Assembly (NCBI GenBank): GCA_040285825.1
Contig: JAUPSS010000008.1
Coordinates: forward strand, 806,001-870,000
Length of the DNA: 64,000 nucleotides
Origin: Eukaryota sp. TZLM1-RC
Lineage: Eukaryota; Metamonada: BaSk clade
Reading direction: 5' to 3'
Below the pieces are notes generated by a model. It saw nothing but the letters and a program-made list of their open reading frames with translations, had not been told where the DNA came from and did not search any database. Both the position numbers and the translations under genes were made by a program. Shown here in pieces: positions 49,330 through 59,500 of this stretch. Position 1 is the first letter of the stretch. Every line of letters starts with the position of its first letter.

Positions 49330-51066
49330 GTATGTGCACCTTCCGTTTTCAGTAAGGTTCCTGCAGTCATGGACACGTGCTTGCTCCATTCATCAGTTTT
49401 TTGAGCGGCCAGTTTATCATTATATTGATGGACAGCTGACCAGAGTTTTTACTGTGCGCTTCCTTGAAGACAGTCATTTCCTGACTCAGCATCAATCCTG
49501 GATCCAATGTCTTGATTTTATGGCGGTCTGTGAGCCAAGAGTCAGACATCCATTCAACAGACCTGGCAAAGGCCATGTGTATGAGAAATTTTAGCGAATC
49601 TCTACATCATTGCCGTTTGCTGTCTTGTTCTTGTCAAGAACAAGAGTAATCATGCACTACCCACAAGTATGCCTTTACAACAACTAGTGGATGCAAAATG
49701 CCGCCAGCTGCAAGGCAACCACCAGCAGCTTTTTGCTGATGGTCTCGTGTCGTGGAAGCTTAACTTCTTCCGCTCGTATGCAATTGGACATAACTGCCCT
49801 GCACCAGTCACTTATGCTGGCTCTGTACTTCACAACAACACGAACATTCGGGAACCTCTTCTTTCTTCTCGAACAGTGACTCTTAATCAAGGGAACAGTA
49901 CCTACATCTTTCTTTGCCGATTAACAATCCAAAACCACCTGGAGCAAGCCTTTCCACATACCTTCAGACACAGAGACTCACCGCTATCGCTAGTTTGAAG
50001 CCTGCTTTTGGTCCCTTTTCCACATGAATTCTCAACCATTTTATCTCCAAAAACACATTACAAACAATTTTGAAAAACCCTTATTTATTTTTTAGAACAA
50101 AAGCTAATGAATACACCATGTCTTCTAATGGTGATAGTGTCCGTATAACTTTCAAATCCCACCCAAAAGCAACACGAGTGAGAATGTCTGGAGAAGCCTT
50201 GGCTAAAAAGAGATCCAGAGGGGAACTTGACTACTACGAAATCACTCAAAATAGAAAACATACCTTGCAAACCAAGGTTGAACGGCCACGACCTCGCCAG
50301 AAACCAAAAGCTACTGAGTGGCAGGCACCTGATGATGAGACGGAAATGGTGTTCTATACCATCGACCCCAACCACTGAAATCTTTGGGGTTCCAGCATTG
50401 GAACACGTTCAGGACTGACCGTATCCAATATCTTCTTGGCACCAAAGCAACGAAAAATCAATCACTCTGCTTCACTGACCCACTCATCAATAGATGTTTA
50501 TGACGTGCAGAAATTGAACCTTTATCTGCTTGAAATAACAACTATCGGTGACTATAAGGACTATGAAGGTAATAACGTGAGACGATCATTGCTAAAGCAG
50601 CAATTATATCTGAGTACTCGAATAGCATTGAGTAGAAATACATTTGACTTCTCTATAAGAGAACAGAGAAGATTCAGCTCAATTATCAACAAAGTGAAAA
50701 AAATTTGCAGACGGTCGAGAAGTAAAGGTGTGGTTTGGCATGGAGGTTATGGTACATCACGTCAAAAAGTGAAAACAGTACGTAAGGCGTTTCTCAAGTT
50801 GTTACAACGTTCATTTGATAATGTCAAGATCGGAGATGAATATATGACATCTGCAAAGGTGAACTGCTGCAAGATGCTACACCAAAAGATCTATCGAGAA
50901 GTTGATGGTGAAGTTAAAGTTGACAATGTCTATTTCAGTTGTCCGAAAATGTAACCAAGTTTGGTCTAGAGACATTTCTGAATCACTAAATCAGCTAGAA
51001 ATTGCAATTAGTGAGCACTACTATGGAACAAGACCAGAAGCGTTCCAGAGACCACAAAGAAACTAG
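49330..51066 (+). pseudogene. Fanzor, family B, decayed copy F3
   Basis: Homologue of F2 in the opposite orientation. Segments in order: SIHQFFERPV; QLFADGLVSWKLNFFRSY; NPYLFFRTK; SSNGDSVRITF; RuvC-I MVFYTIDPNH followed directly by a stop where F2 has Ser. Then IREQRRFSSIINKVKKICRR, RuvC-II GVVWHGGYGTS, KAFLKLLQRSFDNVKIGDEYMTSAKVNCC in pieces, CPK-C after one frameshift near 50950, RuvC-III VWSRDISESLNQLEIAISE and GTRPEAFQRPQRN-stop. Very few lesions remain in the 3' half. The end is 255 nt before the CCCH gene, same strand. Confidence 0.75.
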
Positions 51067-51321
51067 CTTCAAAGCTACGTATTGTTCTAGAGGAGAAATG
51101 GGCTCACTGAGATTGGTGGCCAATTATTTTCGAGGATTCTAGAACGTCTGTGGACGATCTCACCAAGGATGAAAGTTCTTGGAATAAGTTTGAATGATGC
51201 TTGACGAAAGTATGCATTTCAAAGGAAAACAACAGACAGTTGTAGTGAAATAATTGATTTTTTTGAAAAGAATTTACTATCCCTGCAGAGTACTGTGTTA
51301 GGTCTTAGATCTCTGTCCAGC

Positions 51322-51846
51322 ATGAACAGCACACCATCATCGCCCCACAAATCAGTTTCTCCACAGGCTTCGCCTAAGAGATCTCGCTCCAATTCGATGA
51401 AAGGTTCTATTTATGCCCCATCATTTATCAACAAAGCAAAGTACAAGACAGAAATTTGTCGTCAGTATCTTGAAAAAGGGTGTTGTAGTTATGGATCAAA
51501 GTGTCAGTTTGCTCATAGTCTTTCGGAACTTCAAACCAGTCCTACGGCCTCTAGATATAAGGTTGAAATTTGTAGACAGTTTGTTGCAACAGGTCTTTGT
51601 CAATATGGATCCAGATGTCGTTTTCTTCATCCCCGCGCGAGTATAACTCCAGCAGATGATGAGAAGGTGTTACTCGACCTTGTTGATACTTTAGCTGTGT
51701 CACGCAGATCAATGTCCACTAGTGAACATGTTTCTGTTGGGTCTGGGTATTCTGATCCACCTGGAAGACAGAGGTCATACTCTTGTAGTGCCACGATGTC
51801 TTCAACCCAACGACTACCTATATTCCGTAAATTGACGGATAATTAG
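51322..51846 (+). CDS. Tandem CCCH zinc-finger protein (TTP/TIS11-type)
   Basis: Probable RNA-binding regulator of mRNA stability. From ATG 51322, 174 aa. Finger 1: Cys46, Cys55, Cys61, His65. Finger 2: Cys84, Cys93, Cys99, His103. Both are C-x8-C-x5-C-x3-H, each preceded by a (R/K)YK(T/V)EICRQ lead-in and separated by 18 residues, exactly the tristetraprolin tandem-finger architecture that reads UAUUUAU-like elements. The N-terminal 40 residues and C-terminal 70 are Ser-rich and probably phosphorylated (RSRSNS, RRSMST). The frame is open further 5' but has no earlier ATG. A non-coding first exon is possible. The stop is 78 bp from the stop of the next gene. Confidence 0.9.
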   Translation: MNSTPSSPHKSVSPQASPKRSRSNSMKGSIYAPSFINKAKYKTEICRQYLEKGCCSYGSKCQFAHSLSELQTSPTASRYKVEICRQFVATGLCQYGSRCRFLHPRASITPADDEKVLLDLVDTLAVSRRSMSTSEHVSVGSGYSDPPGRQRSYSCSATMSSTQRLPIFRKLTDN

Positions 51847-51923
51847 GTATAATTTGCGGTTTTTTGTGTTTTTTGTGTATAGTCGGTTTATTTTTTTTGC
51901 TATAAAGTTATTGTTTTCAACAT

Positions 51924-52589
51924 TTAATCAATTTTTTTCAAAATAAATGATACACGAGAATTTCCTGTAATTCCACCAAAGGAAAAGCTTGAATGGCGCA
52001 TTTGACTGACAACTTCGAACAAGGATGCAGAACAAAATCCGGAAATCAATTCATCCGCAGTGAAATTACTGCTGGTAATACAGAAATAGCCGCCAGGTTT
52101 AAGAATGTATGTTATAGCTTTGATATACTGCTCAAAATAGTCAGATATACCAGATAACATAATTGCATCCAAGGTTCCCTTATCGTGGATTAAAGAAAAC
52201 GATGAGGATGGAAGCTGAGTATTGAGAATATCATCTTGGATAATTCTGGCATTAACCTTGTTTTGACTGAGTATTATTTTACTTAGTTTGACAGATTGCG
52301 GAGCATAGTCAGTTCCTAGTAAATTAGTGAAGTTCATGTTAAAAAGAGTTACTAGAAAACTGGCATTTCCAGTTCCAACATCAAGAATAGGCTCTGATTT
52401 CGTAAGGGGAAGATTGACAATCATCTGTAGGACCCCTTCTAACGTTTCCTCATACCAGCATTCTAAATCACCACCCGTTGCACTATATGATGTCTCCTGT
52501 TCATAGAAGGAGTTCCAATAGTTAATACACCCAAGCTGGGAAGATTGGAAAGCAACTGTAGGTACAGATAAAGTAGTGGAAACCGTCAT
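51924..52589 (-). CDS. EFM4/EEF1AKMT2 (METTL10)-type eEF1A lysine methyltransferase
   Basis: SAM-dependent enzyme whose family trimethylates a lysine of elongation factor 1A. 221 aa, single exon. N-terminal INYWNSFYEQE matches the family's YW...Y.(K/Q)E start. Motif I LDVGTGNASF at residues 69-78; Asp94 follows in LLGTDYAPQSV; DDIL at 119-122. The distinctive LIHDKGTLDAI at 133-143 is specific for the EFM4/METTL10 group. PGGYFCITSSNFT follows. Convergent with the CCCH gene. A Fanzor fragment lies upstream on the same strand. Confidence 0.88.
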   Translation of the reverse strand: MTVSTTLSVPTVAFQSSQLGCINYWNSFYEQETSYSATGGDLECWYEETLEGVLQMIVNLPLTKSEPILDVGTGNASFLVTLFNMNFTNLLGTDYAPQSVKLSKIILSQNKVNARIIQDDILNTQLPSSSFSLIHDKGTLDAIMLSGISDYFEQYIKAITYILKPGGYFCITSSNFTADELISGFCSASLFEVVSQMRHSSFSFGGITGNSRVSFILKKID

Positions 52590-52639
52590 AATTGATAGTA
52601 GATTTGACAGAGATGTCTAATATCAATCACTTTTGATAG

Positions 52640-53110
52640 TTCAAGGCTATACATTTTGTTTCAACTTTTGCTTTCGCTACTCGTGATAATGCAATGCGCT
52701 GAATCGGACTCATTAGTGTACCATAACTTTCAGGATCTTTTCTCAACAGCTCCAGGCTTTCATCAATTTCATCATTCAATAACTTTGAATGGTTTCTATT
52801 TCTAATTAGCTGGTACTTTCTAATTATTTACTTTTTCTCTATCGCTAGTTGTCTTTATTCATACTTACTGATAACTGTCACTGTGTTTTCTCTTAGACAA
52901 GGTAATTGGCTTTTCTCTAGACCTTTTCTATAATTGTACCCTTAGATGGATACTAATACTACTTATATTCTTTACCACAATCACCAATCAGTATAGTGCA
53001 GTCACCAGGATCATCAAAATTTGGTTTAACTTTGTAAATTAACCTCATGTCGGCTTTGCTGTACCTTTTGTTCAGACAACCTTTGATTTTGTTAATGTAT
53101 TTGGTTAATT
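52640..53110 (-). pseudogene. Fanzor fragment upstream of the eEF1A methyltransferase (F11)
   Basis: The minus strand at about 53110-52970 reads NKIKGCLNKRYSKADMRLIY, then PNFDDPGDCTILIGDCGKE. The latter resembles the RuvC-II strand of family A (FGNPKDTLILMGDYGKK). About 200 nt further, 52790-52640 reads LNDEIDESLELLRKDPESYG and SPIQRIALSRVAKAK, open but unassigned. Only the RuvC-II resemblance supports the call. Confidence 0.4.
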
Positions 53111-53814
53111 AAATTCCAAGTGTTCGGTCTTAATTAATCTTTTACTTTAATATATTCACAAAATCCATCTCAATTGGTTGATTTCAATTGTTTTTTGCTT
53201 GTGAATCAATTTTTTTTCCAAAATTTCCAAGTCACATGTTCACATTATTTTCAAAGAGGTATTCATGTTGCCGCTTTTTTCAGGTTTTCGATGTTTCAAA
53301 AAACCTAATGGAAAATTACGTTAACCTTGAATGAAAGACATCAAATCATTACTTTCTAAATTTGCTTCCCAAATTTGTTCCTGTATTGTTGTTACTGCGC
53401 ATGGTTTCAAGTCAAGCTAACATTTGCAAACATTATTTTCTTAGAATAATATAAAATCAGGTTCGAATGGCTATGTACAGGCTAAACACAATATTGTCTT
53501 GTGAGTCTATTTTTAACCCTAAGATAAGATGTTAGTACAAAATGCTTTCTGTGCAACGGAAAATGAAGTCAAATGCACTATCGCAATAATTTGCAACATA
53601 TAGTGTAAGATTGTTACTTTCTTTTTTGAGCTAAGCATACCCTCGGTTATTCACTTGTTTCTTGATTCAATACATTTTCTTATGAAGTCAATCAACTGAA
53701 GTAACAACACTTTAGTTGTATCAAAACATGATCCAATAAAGTCAAGTTGAGAAAATTCAATTAAAACAATGATTATAAATTCTTTACAAACACAATAAAA
53801 TTGAATAGAAGAAA
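53111..53814. other. Intergenic, nothing recognised
   Basis: About 700 bp, AT-rich, stops in all frames. Contains the 3' flank of the C39-like peptidase gene. Confidence 0.6.
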
Positions 53815-54403
53815 CTAAGCCATTTTGTATATGCGATATCCCACAATATTGTTGTAATTGTACGAATCATCAGCGTAGGCGGGTTCTAAAACGTGGAACT
53901 TGTTCAAGTCAGAAGAATAGCCGTCAATAAGAACATAGTGAGATCCTGAGCGGACATGTCCGATAACTGCGTATTTCTTGGAGTCGAGGTAGTTCTTAAT
54001 AGTGTTTCTAGAAACTGATCCTACACCCTTATACATTCCTACAAATGTGATTTTTGGGTTGATTTTGCAAACAGCAGCATAGACTAAAAGTTGATTTCCA
54101 ACGTACCCACCATTCTTTTGAAGGAAAGTGTTCAACGTAGAGGGGTTAGCAGTTTTTCCATTGATCTTATATCCAAAACCGTTAAGTGCCATAGCAACAC
54201 TTGACATGAGACAACCAACCTTGCAGATGGTTTTATTGACCATGATTTCATGTCCCCTGTGGTTACTGATAAATTACAACAAACCAACGGCTGTCACATT
54301 GGCGGAACTTAGGGAATGACTTTGGAATTGTCCATCCATTCACCTCGCTGGCGTAAGTGAAGGAAACGAGCAGAAGAACGGTGATAAGAGTCTTTTTGAA
54401 CAT
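53815..54403 (-). CDS. Secreted C39-like cysteine peptidase (two exons)
   Basis: Exons 54403-54285 and 54256-53815 give 186 aa. A clear signal peptide (FKKTLITVLLLVSFTYA, residues 2-18) marks entry into the secretory pathway. The mature part begins WTIPKSFPKFRQCDSRW and, across the splice, GHEIMVNKTICKVGCLMSS. This is the QCD.RWG...M....IC..GC..SS start of Peptidase_C39_2-like (papain-fold) proteins, with Cys55 as likely nucleophile. His146 is in SGSHYVLIDGY and a polar third residue lies in the HVLEPAYADD segment. The family is mostly bacterial and also found in anaerobic protists. A digestive or bacteriolytic role is possible but not shown. A hAT derivative lies 50 bp upstream. Confidence 0.85.
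54257..54284 (-). other. 28-nt intron in the C39-like peptidase gene
   Basis: Minus strand, GTTTGT...AACCACAG. Removal joins the signal-peptide exon CDSRW to GHEIMVNKTIC. Same length and same 5' hexamer as the ARL6 intron. Confidence 0.9.
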
Positions 54404-54452
54404 TGGGGGTGTGAAATGGATCCATTTTTCACCTGTGGTTTTCGATTTGTAT

Positions 54453-54810
54453 CAATGTCAGAATTCCGAACGTTCGGCCGAACGTACGCCGAACTAGTTT
54501 TTGTTCATTTACACGTGTCAACACAGTTTTGTTTTCCCAAATCCCTATTTCAACTATTGCAATAGATTTCATTGTTTAAAAATCTGTATTCATACATAAA
54601 TCCCCTTTTTTACATCAACTTTCTTCAATGCCAAAGCACCCTGTTTACGAACTTCTGGACAACGTTAATTACGATAAGTGGTTGATAGTGAGTGTAATAG
54701 TGTAAGGAAGGAGGAGATAAACAGCGTTTTGATATTAATGAATCAAAACGAGATGCCGAACTAACCGAACATATCAGTAGGTGCCGAACGTTCGGCCGAA
54801 CTAGTTCAAA
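54453..54810 (+). mobile_element. Deleted copy of the hAT element (MITE)
   Basis: The left end CAATGTCAGAATTCCGAACG and the following GGCCGAACGTACGCCGAACT match the element at 15106 almost base for base. It keeps the MPKHPVYELLDNVNYDK start, then jumps by an internal deletion to the right-end sequence. The right terminus is diverged after GGCCGAACTAGTTC, and no 8-bp duplication was found. Confidence 0.8.
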
Positions 54811-55062
54811 TTAAGATCAAAAGTCTTTTGATTCCTGATTTGAGAAATTTTTTTGCAATAATAAAACAAGAAGGTATATGCGGAAGCGGAAATTTAATCC
54901 AATTGAAAAGTTGGAGAAATAGTCCTTATCGATTGAAGAAAGAAATCGATTGACAAATTAATAAATTCATAAGAAAAACATTTCCAAATTTAAAAAATGA
55001 AGAATTTCAAAGAAGAATTGATACATTCATGGAGTAAAAAGTACAGTCTTCAATGAACCATG
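54811..55062. other. Short AT-rich stretch between hAT copy and LTR element
   Basis: A plus-strand frame around 54830-55020 reads LIPDLRNFFAIIKQEG, then VEKLEK-like Lys-rich sequence, too short to assign. Confidence 0.4.
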
Positions 55063-55198
55063 TGTTGTACTGTGGACAATTAGTCTAGTACATTTATGTT
55101 TTTCTAACATAGTTCACTAGTGATGTCCTTTATAAGGGCCGGTGAAATTCTAATAAATTATTCCTTATTCTTTGTTATCATATATGGATAAAGCATCA
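55063..55198 (+). repeat. 5' LTR of copy 1 (136 bp)
   Basis: Starts TGTTGTACTGTGG, ends GATAAAGCATCA, so has the TG...CA ends. It matches the reverse complement of 61015-61150 with few changes. Very short for an LTR. It contains a TATAAGG-like box and AATAAATT. The gag start codon ATG at 55184 lies inside it. A TGG that might start a primer-binding site is at 55207, 8 nt past the LTR. Confidence 0.9.
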
Positions 55199-56548
55199 TT
55201 AATTAATGGCCTGAAAAGCCACAATGATAACCCTCCTTCCTCTCTGAGGAAGAGTAATGTCCCTTCTTTGAAGGAGAACAATCCACCACCCACGGTGAGT
55301 AATCCTCCACCTACGGAGAGTAATCCTTCCTTCGGGAAGAGTAATCCTCCTAAGGAGAGTGAGCTTTCCGCTGAGAAGAGCCTTGCCTCTCAGAAAGAAA
55401 GCCACCTCCCCAATAAGGAGAGTGAACTTCACACTGAGGAGAGCCCTTCCTCCCAGAAAGGAAGTCACCTCCCTAATAAGGAGAGAGGTAACCACGTTGT
55501 GGATGTGACAGAACTGTACACATATCCCAATAACTCCTCGGAGCTCCTTCCTTGTAGGAAGAGTTTTCTCACTCCGAGTGAGCAACGGAGATTCAAAGCG
55601 TTTGTTGTAAGTAATAAATCTGACGCTTGTAAAGAAGGTGAAGGAGGCGAAGGCGAGCAACAGTCTACGACTAGCTCCTCACGTAAAACTCCCTCCTCAC
55701 CTACTTCTGACATCAGCTCAAGTGAGGAACCTCAAAGTGATTCCAGAAGATCCTTTAATCAGAACTACAGCAGGAGAGGGGATCAGAGCGATGATGAACC
55801 ACCTCATACACCCAATCCTCCTAATCCAACTCCTAGTTTCCCATCTACGGAAAAGACTTCTCAGGGTCTTTACCGAAGGAAATTAACAAAGGCAGTTGAG
55901 GCTGTAACTAGAGATTTCTTATTGGACCTCATCGCCAATCCTCCCGAAGATGTAATGGATTGGAGTGATGACGAATTATTAAAAATGGCTGAGAATGAGT
56001 CAGAGCGTCTTGCGGGAGACGTAGACCCAGCCGAATGTGAGAAGGTCCGACGTGACTATTTAGCGAAACGTTGGCCCATCCTCTTTGGGGAAGCCCACGG
56101 CAAAACACTTGACGACGTCGTCTACGAGAGTCATGATCAGAGTCCAAATCTTTTGAAGAGATTGGATGATCTTACCGATTCGGCAGTCTCGTGTGGGATG
56201 AGTGCAGTCGAGAATTGCTATTTCAGCGCTCCTCGTTCAAAGTATCAAGCTGCTACTTCCAGGCCTGCCAAATGGCATAGGGATGCAATTGATGACCACA
56301 AAATATATTTTAGTGGAAATCAAGAAGCTTACGACAGACTATTTTGGATAGCTAAAATGTATCCTCATAATCAACAAGGTAGAAACCTTAGAGGCGTCGT
56401 AAGGCATTTCCTAGTGGAGAACGTACACCCAAAAGATTCTATTGCGGACATTTTTATTATGCTTGGGGCAGATTCGATGAATCTCGAGGTGACACCCTTC
56501 AATTTCATACCAAAGAGTCCTATATTAGAGAAATCGGCACAAGGGTAA
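55184..56548 (+). CDS. gag-like ORF1 of LTR retrotransposon copy 1
   Basis: About 454 aa from the ATG inside the LTR. The first ~200 residues are low complexity with degenerate repeats of N-P-P / S-H-L-P-N-K-E type. The rest is a folded helical domain (DFLLDLIANPPEDVMDWSDDE, LFWIAKMYPHNQQGRNLRGVV), plausibly the capsid. It ends with TAA at 56546. The next frame (-1 relative) is open across this point and continues without an ATG, so gag is split: the zinc-knuckle part lies in ORF2. Either a frameshift signal or a disabling mutation. Confidence 0.75.
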   Translation: MDKASLINGLKSHNDNPPSSLRKSNVPSLKENNPPPTVSNPPPTESNPSFGKSNPPKESELSAEKSLASQKESHLPNKESELHTEESPSSQKGSHLPNKERGNHVVDVTELYTYPNNSSELLPCRKSFLTPSEQRRFKAFVVSNKSDACKEGEGGEGEQQSTTSSSRKTPSSPTSDISSSEEPQSDSRRSFNQNYSRRGDQSDDEPPHTPNPPNPTPSFPSTEKTSQGLYRRKLTKAVEAVTRDFLLDLIANPPEDVMDWSDDELLKMAENESERLAGDVDPAECEKVRRDYLAKRWPILFGEAHGKTLDDVVYESHDQSPNLLKRLDDLTDSAVSCGMSAVENCYFSAPRSKYQAATSRPAKWHRDAIDDHKIYFSGNQEAYDRLFWIAKMYPHNQQGRNLRGVVRHFLVENVHPKDSIADIFIMLGADSMNLEVTPFNFIPKSPILEKSAQG

Positions 56549-56553
56549 TTGAA

Positions 56554-59500
56554 TTGAAAGAGCAACGTGTTGGCCCCAACAAGTTAAAACTAGTATACCC
56601 TGATGCATGGATGGCTAAACTTAAGGCATGGGTTGATAGCTCGCCCGACCAAAATGTTTTTGAGAATGTCTTAATAAAGAGCAGTTGCCTTCCATATGAT
56701 CATAAACTAGCAGGGGTCCCTAGAGGATCTAAAGATGCACCAGATTGGGTGGATTTAAGGCCACCAGCCCAGACCGTACCTGTGCAGGAGGAACCTCCTA
56801 AGACAAGATTTATCATTAAGTTGGGCGAAACATTGCCTTCAGAAGAGAGGAATATGAACCTATTTAGTACACCTTCTGTAGGGCCTCTGGCATCTAGGAG
56901 AGCTTCTTGTGAAGCAACTCCTACACAAGCATCTGTTATAAAATCATCTATACCCACGCAACCCCTAGGAACGAATGCTCCTAGAGATTCTCTCGTCGAC
57001 ACCCTCGGTCTTTATAGAACTCCTGTAACAGACGAGGAGAAATTGAGGAAAAGAATAGACGACAAACTGAGATGCCTAGTTAAGTTAAATGAAGCGATTG
57101 ACGCCAAGAAGATCTTCTACTTCGTTCTTAACTTTGGCAATTGGGCTAAAACAGTTAGGGATCGCGATGGACCCACCAGAGCATTTACGCCGATCACCAA
57201 ATACGGTCAACCTGTTCATCAGTACGACTTCGTTAGATCTATGTTCTTCGAAGTGGACCCTTTGTATTTGAGATTTATGATGGAGGGTAAGGTGATCGCA
57301 GAATGGCAGAGTTTGTATGGAGGCCGAACAAACGTGTTAGGCAACAACCCATCTGACGCCGAAATCTGGAAATATTTGCTACTCAGCACCCAGTACAAAT
57401 ACCCTACCGATGTTGAGAAGGCTTTAAGGTCTGTAAGACCACCTGAGATCAGTCGCAAAATGACTGCTGAATCTTCATGGACAGCCTTCATGGAGCAGAT
57501 CATATATATATTTCGACGCTCTACAATTATGCCTGGAACGGATGGTAATCCGTCTGTCGTCTACCCAGCAAACAGATTTCTCGAAACTATTAACTGCAAA
57601 ACAAACAATCAATTGATGGACACATATATCATTTGGATTGGCAAGTTTGATTCAAGTAACGAGAAACTGGGCGATGCGATTTACGATTTAGGTAACGCAT
57701 TTGTTAACAAGGTCAATAGCCGTGAATCCTCGATCAAAGACATGCATTTGATAAGAACAGCTTTTGGTGCTCACGCTCCTGCGCAAAAAGGACGAAGCCA
57801 GTCAAAAGGTCCTTTTAAGAACCCTAGAGTAAGCAGTCGACCCATCCCTTCAGAGCAATGGTGTAACTTATGTAAAACCAATAAACATCCTGAAGAGAAA
57901 TGTTTTAAATTAGTGGGAAGACCTGGTTCAAAAAAGCGTCAAGGAGGTGAAAGACGTGATAGAAAACGTAAAAGTAGTAGTAATAAATCAGATGATTATA
58001 CATCTTTTAACAATAACCTTACAAATAATTCAATCAAATCCATTCATAAAATGAGCAAAACAGATTCGAATTATAATCACCTAAATCCATTCAAAAGATT
58101 TAGAGAGTCATCCAATCCTGTGGGTTCTATCCACAGTGTTAGACTATCCAGGGTAGCAGAGGACCAAGAAAGTTCTAACGGGGAACTTTGGTTAACCTGC
58201 ACCATAAATAACGTGGAAGTACAAGGCGAAATTGATAATGGAGCTGCATTTTCAGCATTATCAATGGATTTAGCCTCTAAATGTAATATGACAGTTAATG
58301 ACAATAAGACTGTCGAATACTTATCGGCAAATGGTATTCGCTCCACAACCCTGGGATGTGCAAGTGGTGTTCTTGCTCTAAATGTGGGTAGCTTGGCCAC
58401 TCAAGTGTTTTTAAGGATCGAATTCCAGATCATTCCTGGTACCAATAATTTTTTGATCGGAAGAGACTTATTACAAACCTTGGGGCTACGCACGGAGCAC
58501 GGTTTTAATATTAATTTGGATCGCAAACATCGCACCATCTTAAATGCTGAATGTGAGTTCGATAATAGAATTTGTCAACCAATTAGATTCATTGAACAAT
58601 TGAGTAATAAATCAGACTTAGGTAATGATTTTGGGCATTCCACATTTAGACATGAATTAGATGAGTTGGGCTGCAGAATATGCCTGGATGACATTAGGGA
58701 CGAGGAACGCCTAGTCGTGCTACTCGAAAAATATAGAAATGTATTTAGTGGGCTACCTCACCCGGATGGAATTGATTGTCAGCCGATGACCATTCCATTT
58801 TATGACGAAAGTAAGGTCGTCAAAAGGAAACCTCGAAGATTAAACCCAGAAAAACAACGGGTAGCCGAGGAAATTTTTAACGAATTGATCCGTAATGGAT
58901 TTGCTGTGCCCGCAAAGTCTCAATTCAGTAGTCCCATCTGTCTTGTGATTTACCCTGATCACAGGAAACCACGATTAACTGGCGATTTTAGTGGTATTGG
59001 TGGAGTAAATGATTTAACTAAACCTGTAGAGGCAAATTTGCCCAGGATTAGCGACATTTCAGAGTTTCTAAGTAAAGCTAATTATATAGCAACTCTAGAT
59101 TTACCTAAGGCATTTTGGCAGCTCAAAATTGCAGAAGAGGATATTGATAAAACTACCGTATCAATTCCCGGGATGTCGATCAGTTTTAAAAGGGCTTGTT
59201 TTGGTTTGAAGAACGTTCCTGCAGTCTTCCAAAACATGATGATGGAAATATTTGATTCTGAGGGCGTATTTATTTATATCGATGATATAATAATAGTAGC
59301 TTCGACCCTGGATGAATTTCTATCTAGAGAAGGTACGGTCCTAGAATGCGCCAAACGTTTTAGAGTTAACCTTGGCCTACCCAAGTGTAGCTTTACCACT
59401 TGCAAACATGAAATAAAAATTCTAGGTAGTATTTTTGTAAACAAAACCCGTTATATAGATGAATCTAGGATTGAGGGACTGATCAACCTACCCAAACCCA

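Noticed and set aside
54440-54830. 8-bp target duplication of the second hAT copy
   Set aside because: The right terminus is diverged and no matching flanks were seen.
56440-56560. Canonical -1 ribosomal slippery heptamer between gag and pol
   Set aside because: No X-XXY-YYZ heptamer in the correct frame was found near the ORF1 stop.
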